Below are positions 1-9,184 of a DNA stretch of 64,000 nucleotides, one piece after another. Made by a program: the position numbers and the translations under genes. How positions within the stretch are numbered: the first letter of the stretch is position 1; every line of letters starts with the position of its first letter. Origin of the DNA: Myxococcota bacterium (GTDB taxonomy: Bacteria > Myxococcota_C > UBA6777); assembly GCA_023150835.1 (NCBI GenBank), contig JAKLKB010000002.1, positions 124,001 through 188,000 of the forward strand, written 5' to 3'. The notes under the pieces are model-generated. The model searched no databases, was not told the DNA's origin, and saw only the letters and a list, made by a program, of their open reading frames with translations.

Positions 1-793
1 GCCCAACAAAACACGAGCCGCCGTAGCCAACACCCGCGTAAAGGAAGTGATGGCCGATACGGTGATCTGTCCCCATGCCTCGACGGATCTGCTCGATATT
101 GGCTCCAACGCGTTCGCAAAGGTTGGCGAGATCGTTCATAAAAGAGATGCGTGTCGCAAGCATCGCATTACAGGCGTATTTGCAAAGCTCTGCATCACGA
201 GGAGCCATCGTCAGGATCTGCGAGGCATCCTCCACAAAGGGCCGATAGAGATCGCGCATCATCTCGGAACCACGGTCTGTATTGCAACCGATCACGACGC
301 GATCAGGTTCCAAGAAATCTTTGAGCGCAAGTCCCTCACGCAAAAACTCTGGGTTGCTGACCCAATCGACGGGAAAACGCGCATGATGCTCACAGTGCGC
401 ACGCAATTGATCTTGTGTGCCTACAGGTACGGTGCTTTTGACCACCAAAACCAACCGACCAGTCGCGGCCTTGAGTACGGCCTCGGCAACCGCAAAGACT
501 TGCGAGAGATCCGCCGAGCCATCCTGCGCAGGTGGCGTTCCAACCGCAATAAAGCACACATCAACGCCTTGAACAGAAGTCACCAGATCGGTTGAAAAAA
601 CAAGGTTGCCTTTTTGATGGTTACGGATCACAACCTCGTCGAGACCGGGTTCATAGATCGGCATGATCCCTTTGCGAAGGTTTTCGATCTTTTGCGTGTT
701 GATATCGACGCAGATCACATGCCGACCGCTCTCCGAAAAACAGGCCCCTGCCACAAGGCCCACATACCCTGTCCCGATAACGCATAACTTCAT
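1..793 (-). CDS. ugd: UDP-glucose 6-dehydrogenase, N-terminal part (cut by window edge)
   Basis: Oxidises UDP-glucose to UDP-glucuronate with two NAD+, supplying uronic acid for surface polysaccharides. Only the first 264 codons lie in the window. The protein starts at ATG 793 with MKLCVIGTGYVGLVAG, a GxGxxG Rossmann motif, followed by the family motifs VGTPP, KSTVPVGT and NPEFLREG. The last visible codons encode GVGYGGSCF, which contains the catalytic cysteine near residue 260, so the catalytic part of the N-terminal domain is intact. The UDP-binding C-terminal domain would lie to the left of base 1. An asparagine synthase and a glycosyltransferase sit 25 kb away, but nothing else nearby defines the polysaccharide. 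Confidence 0.93.
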   Translation of the reverse strand, partial: MKLCVIGTGYVGLVAGACFSESGRHVICVDINTQKIENLRKGIMPIYEPGLDEVVIRNHQKGNLVFSTDLVTSVQGVDVCFIAVGTPPAQDGSADLSQVFAVAEAVLKAATGRLVLVVKSTVPVGTQDQLRAHCEHHARFPVDWVSNPEFLREGLALKDFLEPDRVVIGCNTDRGSEMMRDLYRPFVEDASQILTMAPRDAELCKYACNAMLATRISFMNDLANLCERVGANIEQIRRGMGTDHRIGHHFLYAGVGYGGSCFVG

Positions 794-868
794 AATTGCT
801 CCTCTATTCAGCACGCCAAATGGCGGATCTTGATCTGGGTGGACTTGCGTGTTTGGATTTGTTTTCGT

Positions 869-928
869 GAGGCTTGTTTTCGTGAGGCTTGTTTTCGTGA
901 GGCTTGTTTTTGTGAGGCTTGTTTTCGT
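869..928. repeat. 15-bp tandem array upstream of ugd
   Basis: Four units of GAGGCTTGTTTTCGT, one with a C-to-T change, preceded by a partial unit from about 856. The array runs directly into the left end of repeat A1, whose edge also reads TTGTTTTCGT. It therefore looks like amplification of the edge of that repeat. It lies 75 bp upstream of the ugd start on the opposite strand. Confidence 0.9.
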
Positions 929-1048
929 GGGGCGTTGCCCCAAACCCCACAAGGGACCGATGGCCCCTTGACCCCGTGTTGGCGCAACGAACAGACCTTT
1001 TCACAAAGACAACACCGCCGATTGGGGGCCTACGAACACGTCTTCTTT
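921..1048 (+). repeat. dispersed repeat family A, copy A1
   Basis: About 128 bp. It has a first hairpin (GGGGC/GCCCC near 929-941), a second hairpin (CAAGGGACC/GGCCCCTTG, loop GAT, one mismatch, near 950-970), then TTGACCCCGT and a degenerate tail ending near CGAACACG followed by a T-rich run. The same order of blocks occurs at 7028, 11837, 31335, 56327, 57314 (inverted) and 60180. This copy has the most diverged tail. Confidence 0.85.
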
Positions 1049-1170
1049 ACCCACCGCGCAACTCCCACCTTGGTGAACTTTCGCGCCTTTGCTCTAGCAC
1101 AAAACGGAATACGCGATCAATGTTTGTGATGGAGCGGTTGAAGAAACAAACAACGCAGATCGTCTGAAAC

Positions 1171-1321
1171 GCCGATGGGATGAAGCATATCCATCATCTC
1201 GATATGCCGATGGGATGAGGCGTATCCATCATCTCAATATGCCGATGGGATGAGGCGTATCCATCATCTCGATATGCCGATGGGATGAGGCGTATCCATC
1301 ATCTCAATATGCCGATGGGAT
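1171..1321. repeat. 35-bp tandem array downstream of clpX
   Basis: Four full units and an 11-bp partial unit with a period of exactly 35 bp, each beginning GCCGATGGGATGA. Each unit contains a weak inverted repeat (GGAT ... ATCC) and could form a small hairpin. Units alternate at one position (CTCGATAT or CTCAATAT), suggesting the array grew by duplicating a two-unit block. It ends 9 bp from the clpX stop codon. The rest of the ugd-clpX gap holds only the 15-bp array and repeat A1; no gene or clear terminator is visible. Confidence 0.93.
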
Positions 1322-1330
1322 GGAGAGGGT

Positions 1331-2593
1331 TTAAGAAGCGATGCGACGGGAAGGTTCGGGTGTAGGCTTGGGGGGATGGATGGTTCGTTCGATCAAAGCG
1401 GAGTCGATGCGAAGTTCACGGGTGGTTTTTTTGGAGGGCAGTTCGTACATGAGATCGAGCATCGAACGTTCGAGGATGGAGCGCAGGCCTCGTGCGCCTG
1501 TCTTGCGTTCGAGGGCCAAACGTGCGACGGTTTGGAGGGCTTCGGGATCAAAATGCAGGGCGATCCCATCCAGCTCAAACAACCGTTGATATTGGCGAGT
1601 CAGGGCATTTTTGGGTTCGGTGAGGATACGGATCAAGGTTTCTTGATCGAGGCCGGAAAGGGTGGCGATCACAGGTAGGCGCCCGACAAATTCGGGGATG
1701 AGTCCGTAGCCGATCAGATCTTCGGGACGAACCTCTTTGAGCCAATCGCCTGTGTCTTTTTGGACGCGGGTTGGGATATCGGCACCAAAGCCGATCACTC
1801 GCTCTTGCATACGGCGTTGAATGATGGTTTCAAGGCCCGTGAAAGCTCCTCCGCAGATAAAGAGGATGTTGGTAGTATCGACTTGGAGGAAGTCTTGTTG
1901 GGGGTGTTTGCGCCCTCCTTTGGGGGGGACGTTGGCGACGGTACCTTCGAGGATCTTGAGCAGGGCTTGTTGAACGCCTTCACCAGAGACGTCGCGGGTG
2001 ATGGAGGGCGAATCACTTTTGCGGCTGATCTTGTCGATCTCGTCGATATAAACGATCCCACGTTGGGCTTGCTCGATGTCGTAATCTGCGGATTGTAGGA
2101 GGCTGACGAGGACATTTTCGACGTCTTCGCCGACGTACCCTGCTTCGGTGAGGGTGGTGGCGTCGGCGATGGCGAAAGGCACCTTGAGGATACGAGCCAA
2201 GGTTTGTGCCATCAAGGTTTTGCCGCATCCTGTGGGGCCGAGCAGCAAGATGTTTGATTTTTGCAGTTCGACGTCATCCGTTGAGAGATCGGAGTGGATG
2301 CGTTTGTAATGGTTGTGAACGGCCACAGCAAGGGTCTTTTTGGCGCGTTCTTGACCGATGATGTATTCATCAAGCAAAGCCTTGATCTGGGCGGGCTTAG
2401 GCAAAGAAAAGCGTGTGGAGCCGAATTCTTCGCGGTCATCGGACTGTTCGGCGATGATATCGTTGCAAAGGTCGATACATTCATCGCAGATATAGACCGA
2501 AGGTCCAGCGATCAGCTTGCGCACTTCGCGCTGGCTTTTTCCACAAAACGAACAAAACAGGTTGTCATCTTCACCGCTACGACGGGCTGCCAT
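1331..2593 (-). CDS. clpX: ATP-dependent Clp protease ATP-binding subunit ClpX
   Basis: AAA+ unfoldase that delivers substrates to ClpP. The 420-residue length is normal. The N-terminal zinc finger is intact (C14, C17, C36, C39), followed by the Walker A motif GPTGCGKT near residue 120, Walker B VYIDEID, and sensor 2 GARGLR. The VIGFGADI segment matches the IGF loop that docks on ClpP, so the pair should form a working complex. The start is ATG 2593. Only 6 bp separate it from the end of clpP, and the order tig-clpP-clpX is the one seen in many proteobacteria, so the two are almost certainly co-transcribed. Confidence 0.98.
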   Translation of the reverse strand: MAARRSGEDDNLFCSFCGKSQREVRKLIAGPSVYICDECIDLCNDIIAEQSDDREEFGSTRFSLPKPAQIKALLDEYIIGQERAKKTLAVAVHNHYKRIHSDLSTDDVELQKSNILLLGPTGCGKTLMAQTLARILKVPFAIADATTLTEAGYVGEDVENVLVSLLQSADYDIEQAQRGIVYIDEIDKISRKSDSPSITRDVSGEGVQQALLKILEGTVANVPPKGGRKHPQQDFLQVDTTNILFICGGAFTGLETIIQRRMQERVIGFGADIPTRVQKDTGDWLKEVRPEDLIGYGLIPEFVGRLPVIATLSGLDQETLIRILTEPKNALTRQYQRLFELDGIALHFDPEALQTVARLALERKTGARGLRSILERSMLDLMYELPSKKTTRELRIDSALIERTIHPPKPTPEPSRRIAS

Positions 2594-2599
2594 GGCGCG

Positions 2600-3217
2600 T
2601 TAACTTTCTTGTTTTTTGAGGGCGTCATCTTTACTCGCCACCACATGATCGATAATGCCCAAGGAACCGTAGTTTTTGGCTTCTTCGGCGCTCATAAAGT
2701 AGTCGCGATCGGTATGTTGAACGAGGATTTCCATTTTTTGCCCTGTATGACGGGCAAGGATCTCATGCAAGGCATCTTTTAAGCGCAGGATCTCGCGGGC
2801 GTGGATCTCGATCTCGGAGGCTTGGCCAGAAACACCTCCAAGTGGCTGATGGATCAAGATACGCGAGTTGGGCAAGGTGTAGCGCTTTTTGGCTGCGCCT
2901 GCGGCCAAAAGCACTGCGGCCATTGAAGCAGCTTGGCCAAGGCAAAGCGTCGAGACTTTGGGTTTGACGTACTGCATACAGTCATAGATCGCAAGGCCCG
3001 CCGTGACCGATCCACCGGGGGAATTGATATAGAGGTTGATATCTTTGTCTGGATCTTCGGACTCCAAAAACAGCATCTGCGCGATCATCAAGTTGGCGAC
3101 GTCGTCGTTGATCGGCGTCCCCAAGAAGATGATGCGATCTTTGAGCAAACGAGAATAGATATCATAAGAGCGTTCGCCACGGTGGGTTTGCTCGATGACA
3201 AATGGAATCAATGGCAT
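2600..3217 (-). CDS. clpP: ATP-dependent Clp protease proteolytic subunit ClpP
   Basis: Serine protease core of ClpXP, 205 residues. The catalytic triad is visible: S98 in GQAASMAA, H123 in [10 protein letters not shown] and D172 in HTDRDYFMS. The oxyanion-hole segment NSPGGSV is also present. The start is ATG 3217, with AAGGAAGG about 8 bases upstream. The gene is co-directional with clpX, which begins 6 bp downstream, and is separated from tig by 426 bp holding a 60-bp repeat. A clpP-clpX promoter is therefore expected in that gap. Confidence 0.98.
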   Translation of the reverse strand: MPLIPFVIEQTHRGERSYDIYSRLLKDRIIFLGTPINDDVANLMIAQMLFLESEDPDKDINLYINSPGGSVTAGLAIYDCMQYVKPKVSTLCLGQAASMAAVLLAAGAAKKRYTLPNSRILIHQPLGGVSGQASEIEIHAREILRLKDALHEILARHTGQKMEILVQHTDRDYFMSAEEAKNYGSLGIIDHVVASKDDALKKQES

Positions 3218-3312
3218 CGGGTTTTCCTTCCTTGAGTGGATGGGTCTTTGGTGGAGCGGTGCAACGTGTGTCCCTTGTCCATCGCCAACGGCTCTTGCCG
3301 ATTCTATCGACC

Positions 3313-3470
3313 GCGATATCGGCTTGCGCTGTTCGAGCGATCGCTGTGCTGGTTTGGGCCGTTTGAAGGCCCGATGTGTCGGCCTGCGTTGTTCGGGCGA
3401 TCACTGCGCTGGTGTGGGCCGTTTGAACGCTCGATGTATCGGCTTGCGTCGTTCGGGCGATCACTGCGTT
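3313..3470. repeat. 60-bp imperfect tandem repeat upstream of clpP
   Basis: About 2.6 units with a period of exactly 60 bp, sharing TCGGCTTGCG, GTTCGGGCGATCACTGCG and GTGGGCCGTTTGAA with scattered substitutions. It occupies most of the 426-bp gap between tig and clpP, where the clpPX promoter or leader should lie. The period is a multiple of three, so one minus-strand frame stays open for 161 codons. That frame overlaps clpP and looks like a by-product. Nothing else is evident in the gap. Confidence 0.85.
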
Positions 3471-3643
3471 CACGGCGAGGGCGACTCGATCGATCACGAC
3501 GCAAGCTCGGAGCATTCGGTCGATCGTAGCGTTGGTTTCGCGCATTCGAGCGAACAAGGTGGAAAGAAGATATCCATCTTTTGAGAAAAGACAAGCAAGC
3601 CCTCCCCGCGCACAACGTCCACCCTCCCCAAGATCATGTGGCT

Positions 3644-5023
3644 TCACGCAGGGGCAGATATCTCGGAAGAAGCCGCATCTCGGGCATTTTCGGCCTCTTT
3701 TTTCTCGGCTTCGGCTTCTTCTTGCTTTTCTGACTCGATGCGGTGTTGAAGGGCTTCGGAAGAAAGGCGCTCGATGTGATGGGCGGCTTTTTCAAAAAGT
3801 CGATCCAAGGCTTTTCGGCTTTGGATCTCGCGCTTGAGCTCGTCGAGATCTTCTTGCGATTGCGCACTTTTGAGATAAGCCACCGAGCGGTTTTGGCGCT
3901 TGGCTGTTTCGGCCAATTCTGCATCAAGCTCGTGTTCTTCGACTTCCACAGCAAAGTCACGAACAGCTTGTTGGAGGATAATGCTGTTGCGGACTTCAAG
4001 GAAGGCTCCACGTCGGAGCGTCTCGCGCAGCGCTTCGGGATCAAAGAGGGGGCGATCACCTTGCATAAACATACGGAACTGCGCCAACATCCCGCGCACT
4101 TTGTTGTTGAGGTGGTTGTTAAGGAAGTGTGGCGGAACTTGTATGTCGCAGGCTTCACCGAGCTGTTGGAGCAAGCGGGACTTGGCGCGATCTTTACATC
4201 GCACCTGTCCATCTTGTTCGAGGTGGGTTCGGATCTTGGCGCGCATATCCGCAAGGTCGGTATAGCCGGCATCTACGGCAAGATCATTGTCAAGTTCAGG
4301 AAGAACGCGTTCTTGGATCGAAATCAGCTTGAGATCAAAGTGTTGCGTGTCTTGGCCTTCGACGGGGATCTCGACGTGTTTTTCTTCCTCAGGGATCATC
4401 CCAACAAGCGCATCTTCGGCTTCTTTTGGCAAAACGCCCAAGTAAGCGCCAAGCCGAACTTGGACATTCTCACGGGATTTCGCCTCGTCGCCTTGTTTGA
4501 ATTGGTATGTCACTTTCAGGGTATCTCCCGATTGGGCGGCCCGATCATCGATATCTCGCAAAGATGACAGCCGTTCGCGTTCACGCTCAATCTCACGATC
4601 TACGTCCGTCTCCGAAAACTCGACCTCTTCAACGAGCAGCGTTGTTTCGTTGATCTTGCTGAGATCAACGATCGGGCGGATCTCCAATTTGGCCGTAAAG
4701 GCGTACTCTTTTCCACGAAAGACTTCGCCGCTGTTGGAGTCGGGGATGCTCAAGATATCGAGGGATTTGTCCTTCATCAGTTCCGCGAAGGAATTCTCGA
4801 TCAAGCGTTTTCGTGCTTCTTCTTGGATGGCTTGGCGATAGTGGGGGAGTTGTTCGAAGACTTGGCGGGGGACTTTTCCGGGTCGAAAGCCTTTGAGGCG
4901 AACGTTGCGCGAGAGTTTCTGGAAGATCTCGTTGAGGGCAGAGTCCACATCAGACGCTGGGATCGCAAAATGGACTTGGCGCTCGACAGGGCTGACCTCT
5001 TCGATTCGGATATCGATCTTCAT
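3644..5023 (-). CDS. tig: Trigger factor, ribosome-associated chaperone and prolyl isomerase
   Basis: Folding chaperone that binds the ribosome near the nascent-chain exit, 459 residues (a little longer than the roughly 430 of E. coli). The ribosome-binding signature is present as GFRPGKVP near residue 45. The central region fits the FKBP-type isomerase domain, and the helical C-terminus ends in a Lys/Glu/Ala-rich tail. The start is ATG 5023, preceded by AGAAAGG. The open frame continues upstream through the tRNA-Leu gene, and that extension must be ignored. tig, clpP and clpX follow three tRNA genes on the same strand. Confidence 0.97.
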   Translation of the reverse strand: MKIDIRIEEVSPVERQVHFAIPASDVDSALNEIFQKLSRNVRLKGFRPGKVPRQVFEQLPHYRQAIQEEARKRLIENSFAELMKDKSLDILSIPDSNSGEVFRGKEYAFTAKLEIRPIVDLSKINETTLLVEEVEFSETDVDREIERERERLSSLRDIDDRAAQSGDTLKVTYQFKQGDEAKSRENVQVRLGAYLGVLPKEAEDALVGMIPEEEKHVEIPVEGQDTQHFDLKLISIQERVLPELDNDLAVDAGYTDLADMRAKIRTHLEQDGQVRCKDRAKSRLLQQLGEACDIQVPPHFLNNHLNNKVRGMLAQFRMFMQGDRPLFDPEALRETLRRGAFLEVRNSIILQQAVRDFAVEVEEHELDAELAETAKRQNRSVAYLKSAQSQEDLDELKREIQSRKALDRLFEKAAHHIERLSSEALQHRIESEKQEEAEAEKKEAENARDAASSEISAPA

Positions 5024-5122
5024 GGCGACCTTTCTGTTGGGAATAGACGAAGGTGTTGAATTTGGGATGGCTGCTTTGTTTGTTGGGGAAGCAAACGAAG
5101 AACACAGTAGCCTGAAAGGGAG

Positions 5123-5206
5123 TGCGATAGGGGGGAGTCGAACCCCCACGGTTGTTAAACCGCTGGATCCTAAGTCCAGTGCGTCTACCAATTCCGCCAC
5201 CATCGC
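5123..5206 (-). tRNA. tRNA-Leu (anticodon UAG)
   Basis: Type II tRNA with a long variable arm. Acceptor strands GCGATGG and CTATCGC pair (one G-U). The anticodon loop is CTTAGGA on a CTGGA/TCCAG-type stem, giving anticodon UAG. The T arm contains GGTTCGACTCC. Discriminator base A; CCA is not encoded. Read as protein, it gives the familiar spurious MVAELVDALDLGSSG peptide. Confidence 0.97.
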
Positions 5207-5213
5207 AAGAAAC

Positions 5214-5247
5214 AAAGGGGTTTTTTGTTGTTTCAAAAAACCCCTTT
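5214..5247. promoter_or_regulatory. Perfect 13-bp inverted repeat between two tRNA genes
   Basis: AAAGGGGTTTTTT at 5214-5226 and its exact complement at 5235-5247, with an 8-nt loop. It fills the spacer between tRNA-Arg(UCG) and tRNA-Leu. The stem is A/T-rich at both ends and no separate U-tract follows it, so it fits a processing hairpin at least as well as a rho-independent terminator. As a terminator it would uncouple tRNA-Leu and tig from the upstream tRNAs. Confidence 0.8.
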
Positions 5248-5249
5248 TG

Positions 5250-5323
<74 letters not shown>

Positions 5324-5372
5324 AAAAGAGAGGACGTGGTTGTTTGTGTGCTTGGGTTTGGTAGAGCGTTGA

Positions 5373-5446
<74 letters not shown>

Positions 5447-5605
5447 TTGGAAAAGGGACACTCTTTGGGAGCGATGCGTTGCCTGAGCCACAAAAAACAA
5501 GCGGGCGAAACAAGGCTTTCCGCCAAGCACACAGAACAGAGCGGAGTATATACAACGCTTTTGTCCAAGACGCAAGCAGATTTTCAAGCCTTTCCACAAG
5601 AGCGC

Positions 5606-6238
5606 TCAAGCAAGAGGCATTTGTTGGGGAAGCCACGCTAAAAGCCACGTCCGAAATGCCTGCAAAGCTCGCGCACGATGGCTGCGTTGATTTTTCTCGG
5701 TGGGTTCGAGTTCTGCGAGTGTTTTACCTTGTTCTGGAATCCAAAACAATGGATCAAACCCAAATCCGTGAGGCCCCCGTTCTTCGGGGATGATAACCCC
5801 TTCGCAACGGCCTTCAAACACGGCTTCGCCACCTTCCCAAAGAAAGACCAGCGTACAAACGAAATACGCGCTTCTTTGTTCGATGGGGATTTGTTGGATG
5901 GCTGCGATCAACTTGTTTCGGTTGGCTTGCTCGCGTTGCGCACGATCAGGATGATGCCCCGCATAATACGCAGAGTCTACACCCGGCTCGCCTCCAAGCG
6001 CAGGCACCACAAGCCCCGAATCATCGGCCAATGCCCAACAACCTGTGTGCTCGTATGCTGAACGTGCCTTGATTCGGGCATTTTCCACAAATGTTTTCGC
6101 ATCTTCGATCGGCTCGGGTAGTGCAGGAAAATCTTCCGCCGTCAACACCTTCATCGGAATATCCGACAGGATCGCACGGATCTCACGAATCTTCCCCGGA
6201 TTGTGCGAACAAACCAACAAACGATGAAAAACAAACAT
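5606..6238 (-). CDS. rdgB: dITP/XTP pyrophosphatase, RdgB/HAM1 family
   Basis: House-cleaning enzyme that hydrolyses non-canonical purine triphosphates (dITP, XTP, ITP) to monophosphates. At 210 residues it is of normal length. Family motifs are present: SHNPGKIREI at the N-terminus, ADDSGLVV with the metal-binding aspartates near residue 70, PGVDSAYYAG, and HGFGFDPLF near residue 157. The start is ATG 6238, with AAGGGAG upstream. The stop of rph is 20 bp away on the same strand, and rph-rdgB is a common operon. The gap to the tRNA cluster downstream is about 160 bp. Confidence 0.97.
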   Translation of the reverse strand: MFVFHRLLVCSHNPGKIREIRAILSDIPMKVLTAEDFPALPEPIEDAKTFVENARIKARSAYEHTGCWALADDSGLVVPALGGEPGVDSAYYAGHHPDRAQREQANRNKLIAAIQQIPIEQRSAYFVCTLVFLWEGGEAVFEGRCEGVIIPEERGPHGFGFDPLFWIPEQGKTLAELEPTEKNQRSHRARALQAFRTWLLAWLPQQMPLA

Positions 6239-6258
6239 CGATCTCGGCTCCCTTATCT

Positions 6259-6975
6259 TTATGCAACGCCCCGAAGATAGGCCCTTGTTACCTCCAAGAT
6301 CTGCTCAATCCCCGATTGGCCCAGTTTGATCAATTCTTGTAGTTGTTCCATCGAAAACGTCCCGCGTTCGCCTGTTCCTTGCACTTCGATCATCTGGCCA
6401 CGCCCCGTCATTACCAGATTCATATCGACTTCTGCGCGTACATCTTGCTCATAAGCCAAATCCAGTACGGCTCGGCCATCCACAATCCCCACACTCACCG
6501 CTGCCACGTCGTCGACCAAAACCTTCCGACTGTCCAAGATCCCCCGCTTTTCCAACATACGCACCGCCAAAACCAACGCGATGTATGCCCCGCAGATCGA
6601 AGCACAACGCGTCCCACCATCCGCATTCAACACATCGCAGTCCAAAAAAATCGATCGCGGCCCCAACGCTTTGGTGTCCACCACCGCACGCACCGCACGC
6701 CCGATCAATCGCTGGATCTCTTGCGAACGACCATCGATCTTGCCGTTGCGTGCGCGTTGAACCCGCTGCTGTGAAGACGACGGCAGCATCGCGTACTCCG
6801 CTGTCACCCAACCCGTCCCTTCGGGCACAAACAGCGGTGCTTTTTCTTCGGACATCGCGCTGCAATGCACCACCGTCTGACCCATCCGAAAGATCACCGA
6901 AGCCGCATGTTGTGAAAACCCCGCCTCCACAGAGACTCGCCGCATCTGCTCCCATCCTCGATCTCGCAATCCCAT
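6259..6975 (-). CDS. rph: Ribonuclease PH
   Basis: Phosphorolytic 3'-5' exoribonuclease that trims tRNA 3' ends, 238 residues. Diagnostic segments are EGTGWVTAEYAMLP, RSQEIQRLIGRAVRAVVD, and DCDVLNADGGTRCASICGAY, which contains the phosphate-site residues. The start is ATG 6975 (MGLRDRG), preceded by GGGAGAAAAAG. The frame stays open upstream for another 42 codons, but those codons are the complement of repeat A2 and are not part of the protein. Since none of the three tRNA genes downstream encodes CCA, 3' trimming plus CCA addition is needed in this cell. Confidence 0.97.
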   Translation of the reverse strand: MGLRDRGWEQMRRVSVEAGFSQHAASVIFRMGQTVVHCSAMSEEKAPLFVPEGTGWVTAEYAMLPSSSQQRVQRARNGKIDGRSQEIQRLIGRAVRAVVDTKALGPRSIFLDCDVLNADGGTRCASICGAYIALVLAVRMLEKRGILDSRKVLVDDVAAVSVGIVDGRAVLDLAYEQDVRAEVDMNLVMTGRGQMIEVQGTGERGTFSMEQLQELIKLGQSGIEQILEVTRAYLRGVA

Positions 6976-7027
6976 CTTTTTCTCCCTCGATCCGCTCGCC
7001 TTCAAATTAGGCGTCACTTGTTGATTT

Positions 7028-7158
7028 GCTTTCGTGGGGCGTTGCTCCACACCCCACAAGGGACCTATGGCCCCTTGACCCCATATCGGCGAACAGAGCA
7101 TCGTTTTTCACACCAACGACTCTCTCGCTTGAAATACCGCGAACACGGGGTTTTTTGC
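7028..7158 (+). repeat. dispersed repeat family A, copy A2
   Basis: First hairpin GTGGGGC/GCTCCAC, second hairpin CAAGGGACC/GGCCCCTTG with loop TAT, then TTGACCCCATATCGGCGAAC and a tail ending GAACACGGGG plus a T-run. About 60 bp of the tail is almost identical to copy A5 at 56327, implying a recent common source. It lies between the divergent rph and infA genes. The rest of that 525-bp gap shows only a short direct repeat (AATCCGCAAGCCTTCG, twice) near 7240-7290 and the infA promoter. Confidence 0.88.
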
Positions 7159-7451
7159 CCGCTGCGTCACTCTCCATGATCGGAGCTCCGCGATCGGACC
7201 CGTACGCAAGACTTCGGCACTTTATCACCGCAACCGAGCTAATCCGCAAGCCTTCGCCCCTTTCTCATCGCAATCGGACCAATCCGCAAGCCTTCGGCAC
7301 TTTTTTGGCTACCGCGCCACTCCGAACGAGAAAGCTGTTGGCTTTTTGATCTCTTTGTGTTATCTCTACGCACGCTTTTTTTGCCCAAGGTGTTCTCTGT
7401 CCTTGCTTGTTCCTTGCCACTCGGCGGAGAGAACCCAACGGCCCACACTTT

Positions 7452-7479
7452 TTGTGGCCTGTCCCGACCTTGGTATGCT
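7452..7479 (+). promoter_or_regulatory. Candidate sigma-70 promoter for infA
   Basis: TTGTGG at 7452-7457 and TATGCT at 7474-7479, 16 bp apart, about 22 bp upstream of the infA start codon. That would leave a leader of roughly 15 nt holding the GAGAGG ribosome-binding site. The same TATGCTT hexamer sits upstream of the genes at 18238 and 58759. Confidence 0.5.
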
Positions 7480-7500
7480 TGCTTTGTAGAGAGGTGTTTT

Positions 7501-7719
7501 TTGTCCAAAGAAGATGCAATTGAAATGGAAGGCACTGTCGAAGAAGCCCTTCCCAACGCGATGTTTCGTGTAAAGCTCGAAAATAACCACATGGTCCTCG
7601 CCCATATCTCCGGTCGGATGCGCAAATTTTTTATCCGCATCCTGCCCGGTGACAAAGTCACCGTCGAATTGAGTCCCTACGACCTCACTCGTGGGCGGAT
7701 CACCTATCGAAGCAAATAA
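7501..7719 (+). CDS. infA: Translation initiation factor IF-1
   Basis: Single S1/OB-fold domain protein, 72 residues, which binds the ribosomal A site during initiation. The sequence continues as [20 protein letters not shown] and ends [12 protein letters not shown], an excellent family match. No ATG is available in register. The start must be TTG 7501, with GAGAGG about 6 bases upstream, which gives the standard length. The last codons and the TAA stop form the first unit of an 18-bp tandem array. The gene appears to be monocistronic with a very short leader. Confidence 0.96.
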   Translation: MSKEDAIEMEGTVEEALPNAMFRVKLENNHMVLAHISGRMRKFFIRILPGDKVTVELSPYDLTRGRITYRSK

Positions 7720-7832
7720 CCGCCTCGAAGCAAACAACCGCCTCGAAGCAGATCACCGCCTCGAAGCAAATCACCGCCTCGAAGCAAACAACCGCCTCGA
7801 AGCAAACAACCGCCTCGAAGCAAACAACCGCC
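7707..7832. repeat. 18-bp tandem array starting inside the infA stop region
   Basis: Seven contiguous 18-bp units of the type TCGAAGCAAACAACCGCC. The first unit includes the infA codons for R-S-K and the TAA stop; later units replace TAA with ACA or TCA. The array thus looks like amplification of the 3' end of infA. It ends 38 bp before the start of the next gene. Confidence 0.95.
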
Positions 7833-7870
7833 GTCGATCCGACCCCGCGCTTTCTTTGTGAGGCCCCGTC

Positions 7871-8779
7871 ATGTCTACTCACGTCCTTTCTCCACTCCAC
7901 ATCGCCCCCCATCTCCTTCTCCTCCCGCTTGACCAGCCACGTGACGGCTTTCATCACTTTATCAGCGCTTGGCTATTCCGTGACGACCGCGTCTGCTTTG
8001 TCGTGGACCCCGGCCCCACCTCGACCATCCCCACTCTGATCCGCTACCTCGAACAACAAGGCATCGAAAAACTGGATGCCGTTCTCCTAACACACATCCA
8101 CCTCGATCACGGCGGGGGCACAGGCTCCCTCCTTCAATCTTTCCCTGTTGACCGCGTCTTTTGCCATCCCCAAGGCATCCCCCATCTGATCGACCCCGCC
8201 CGTCTCTGGGAAGGTAGCGTCAAAGTCCTCCGCGAACTCGCCGAAATGTATGGCCCCTTAACTCCCGTCCCTTCCGAAAAACTCGTATCCACCGAAGAAA
8301 TCGCCTCCCTCGCTGGCTTGCCGCTCCCCATCCTCCCCACCCCCGGGCATGCCCCCCACCAAGTCGCCTACGCTTGGGACGGCTTTCTCTTCCTCGCAGA
8401 AGCCGCAGGTGTTCTGCTCGATACGCCCGAAGGCCCCTACCTTCGGCCTGCAACACCTCCCGCTTTTCGCCGCGACGTCTTCTTCCAATCTATCCAAGCC
8501 CTTCGCTCCTTCGCTCCCGCCACTCACACCCTTTGCTACGGCCACTTTGGCGCACACAAACAACCCCTCCTCATGCTCGAACAGGCCGAACGCCAACTCC
8601 ACACTTGGCTCTCCCTCTTCGAATCCCACCCAAACGACCAAGACAACGACCTGATCGAACAGCTCAAACAACACGATCCGCTTTTTGCTCGCTTCGATCT
8701 CCTCCCCCCCGATCTTCAATCTCGTGAACGCTACTTTATCGGAAACACCCTCTGGGGAATGCGTACTGAAAAACGTTGA
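7871..8779 (+). CDS. MBL-fold metallo-hydrolase
   Basis: Metallo-beta-lactamase superfamily hydrolase, 302 residues, likely binding two zinc ions. The hallmark THIHLDHGGG (H75, H77, D79, H80) is followed by a further histidine in PTPGHAPH, the acidic region AEAAGVLLDT, and YGHFGAH near the C-terminus. No signal peptide is seen, so it should be cytoplasmic. The C-terminal 90 residues are helical and of the kind found in glyoxalase II-like or lactonase-like members. The substrate cannot be told from sequence. It follows infA and the 18-bp array and has no obvious functional partner nearby. Confidence 0.85.
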   Translation: MSTHVLSPLHIAPHLLLLPLDQPRDGFHHFISAWLFRDDRVCFVVDPGPTSTIPTLIRYLEQQGIEKLDAVLLTHIHLDHGGGTGSLLQSFPVDRVFCHPQGIPHLIDPARLWEGSVKVLRELAEMYGPLTPVPSEKLVSTEEIASLAGLPLPILPTPGHAPHQVAYAWDGFLFLAEAAGVLLDTPEGPYLRPATPPAFRRDVFFQSIQALRSFAPATHTLCYGHFGAHKQPLLMLEQAERQLHTWLSLFESHPNDQDNDLIEQLKQHDPLFARFDLLPPDLQSRERYFIGNTLWGMRTEKR

Positions 8780-9184
8780 TCTCTCGATCCCCTCCTACAA
8801 CCCCACGAACCACTCACGCTCAAGAGCCTCGCAAAACATCCCTGATCGCTTCGCACAACAAACTCCCTTCCCCCCCAAACGACAAGTTCCCTTCTCCGCT
8901 GATCGACCCGATAGATCGGCTTCTTCGCGCTGCCTTCCCGCTTTTTTTTGAACCCGATTCTTTCCCTTCATCACAGCCTGCGCTAAGATAAGCACGCAAT
9001 GTGCCCTAGAAAAATTGTCGTCTGCTTTTGGCGTCTGATATCATGGAACGCTGGATAGATTAAACCAAAAATTTCGGGGCAAGCATCCAAAAAGATCGAC
9101 CGCCTCACATCAAACCACCCGACGTCGATCTGAACACACACTTTCTCTTGCTTCTCCTTGCGAGAACAGCCGATAGAGCAACAA
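8780..9184. other. Intergenic region without recognised gene
   Basis: About 400 bp between the MBL hydrolase and the leader hairpin of the next gene. I see no convincing reading frame, RNA gene or repeat here. A promoter for the downstream gene is expected but none stands out. Confidence 0.5.

Noticed and set aside
804-1004. Open frame of 66 codons with repeated HENKP units on the minus strand
   Set aside because: It is the translation of the 15-bp array plus repeat A1; no ribosome-binding site and no other support for a protein.
1171-1321. Possible CRISPR array (regular 35-bp repeats)
   Set aside because: Units are directly contiguous with no spacers and no cas genes are present; it is a simple tandem repeat.
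3162-3647. 161-codon minus-strand frame overlapping the clpP start
   Set aside because: Open only because the local repeat has a 60-bp period; overlaps clpP and resembles no protein.
5024-5236. Upstream extension of the tig frame
   Set aside because: It is the tRNA-Leu gene read as protein; the real start at 5023 has a ribosome-binding site and the family N-terminus.
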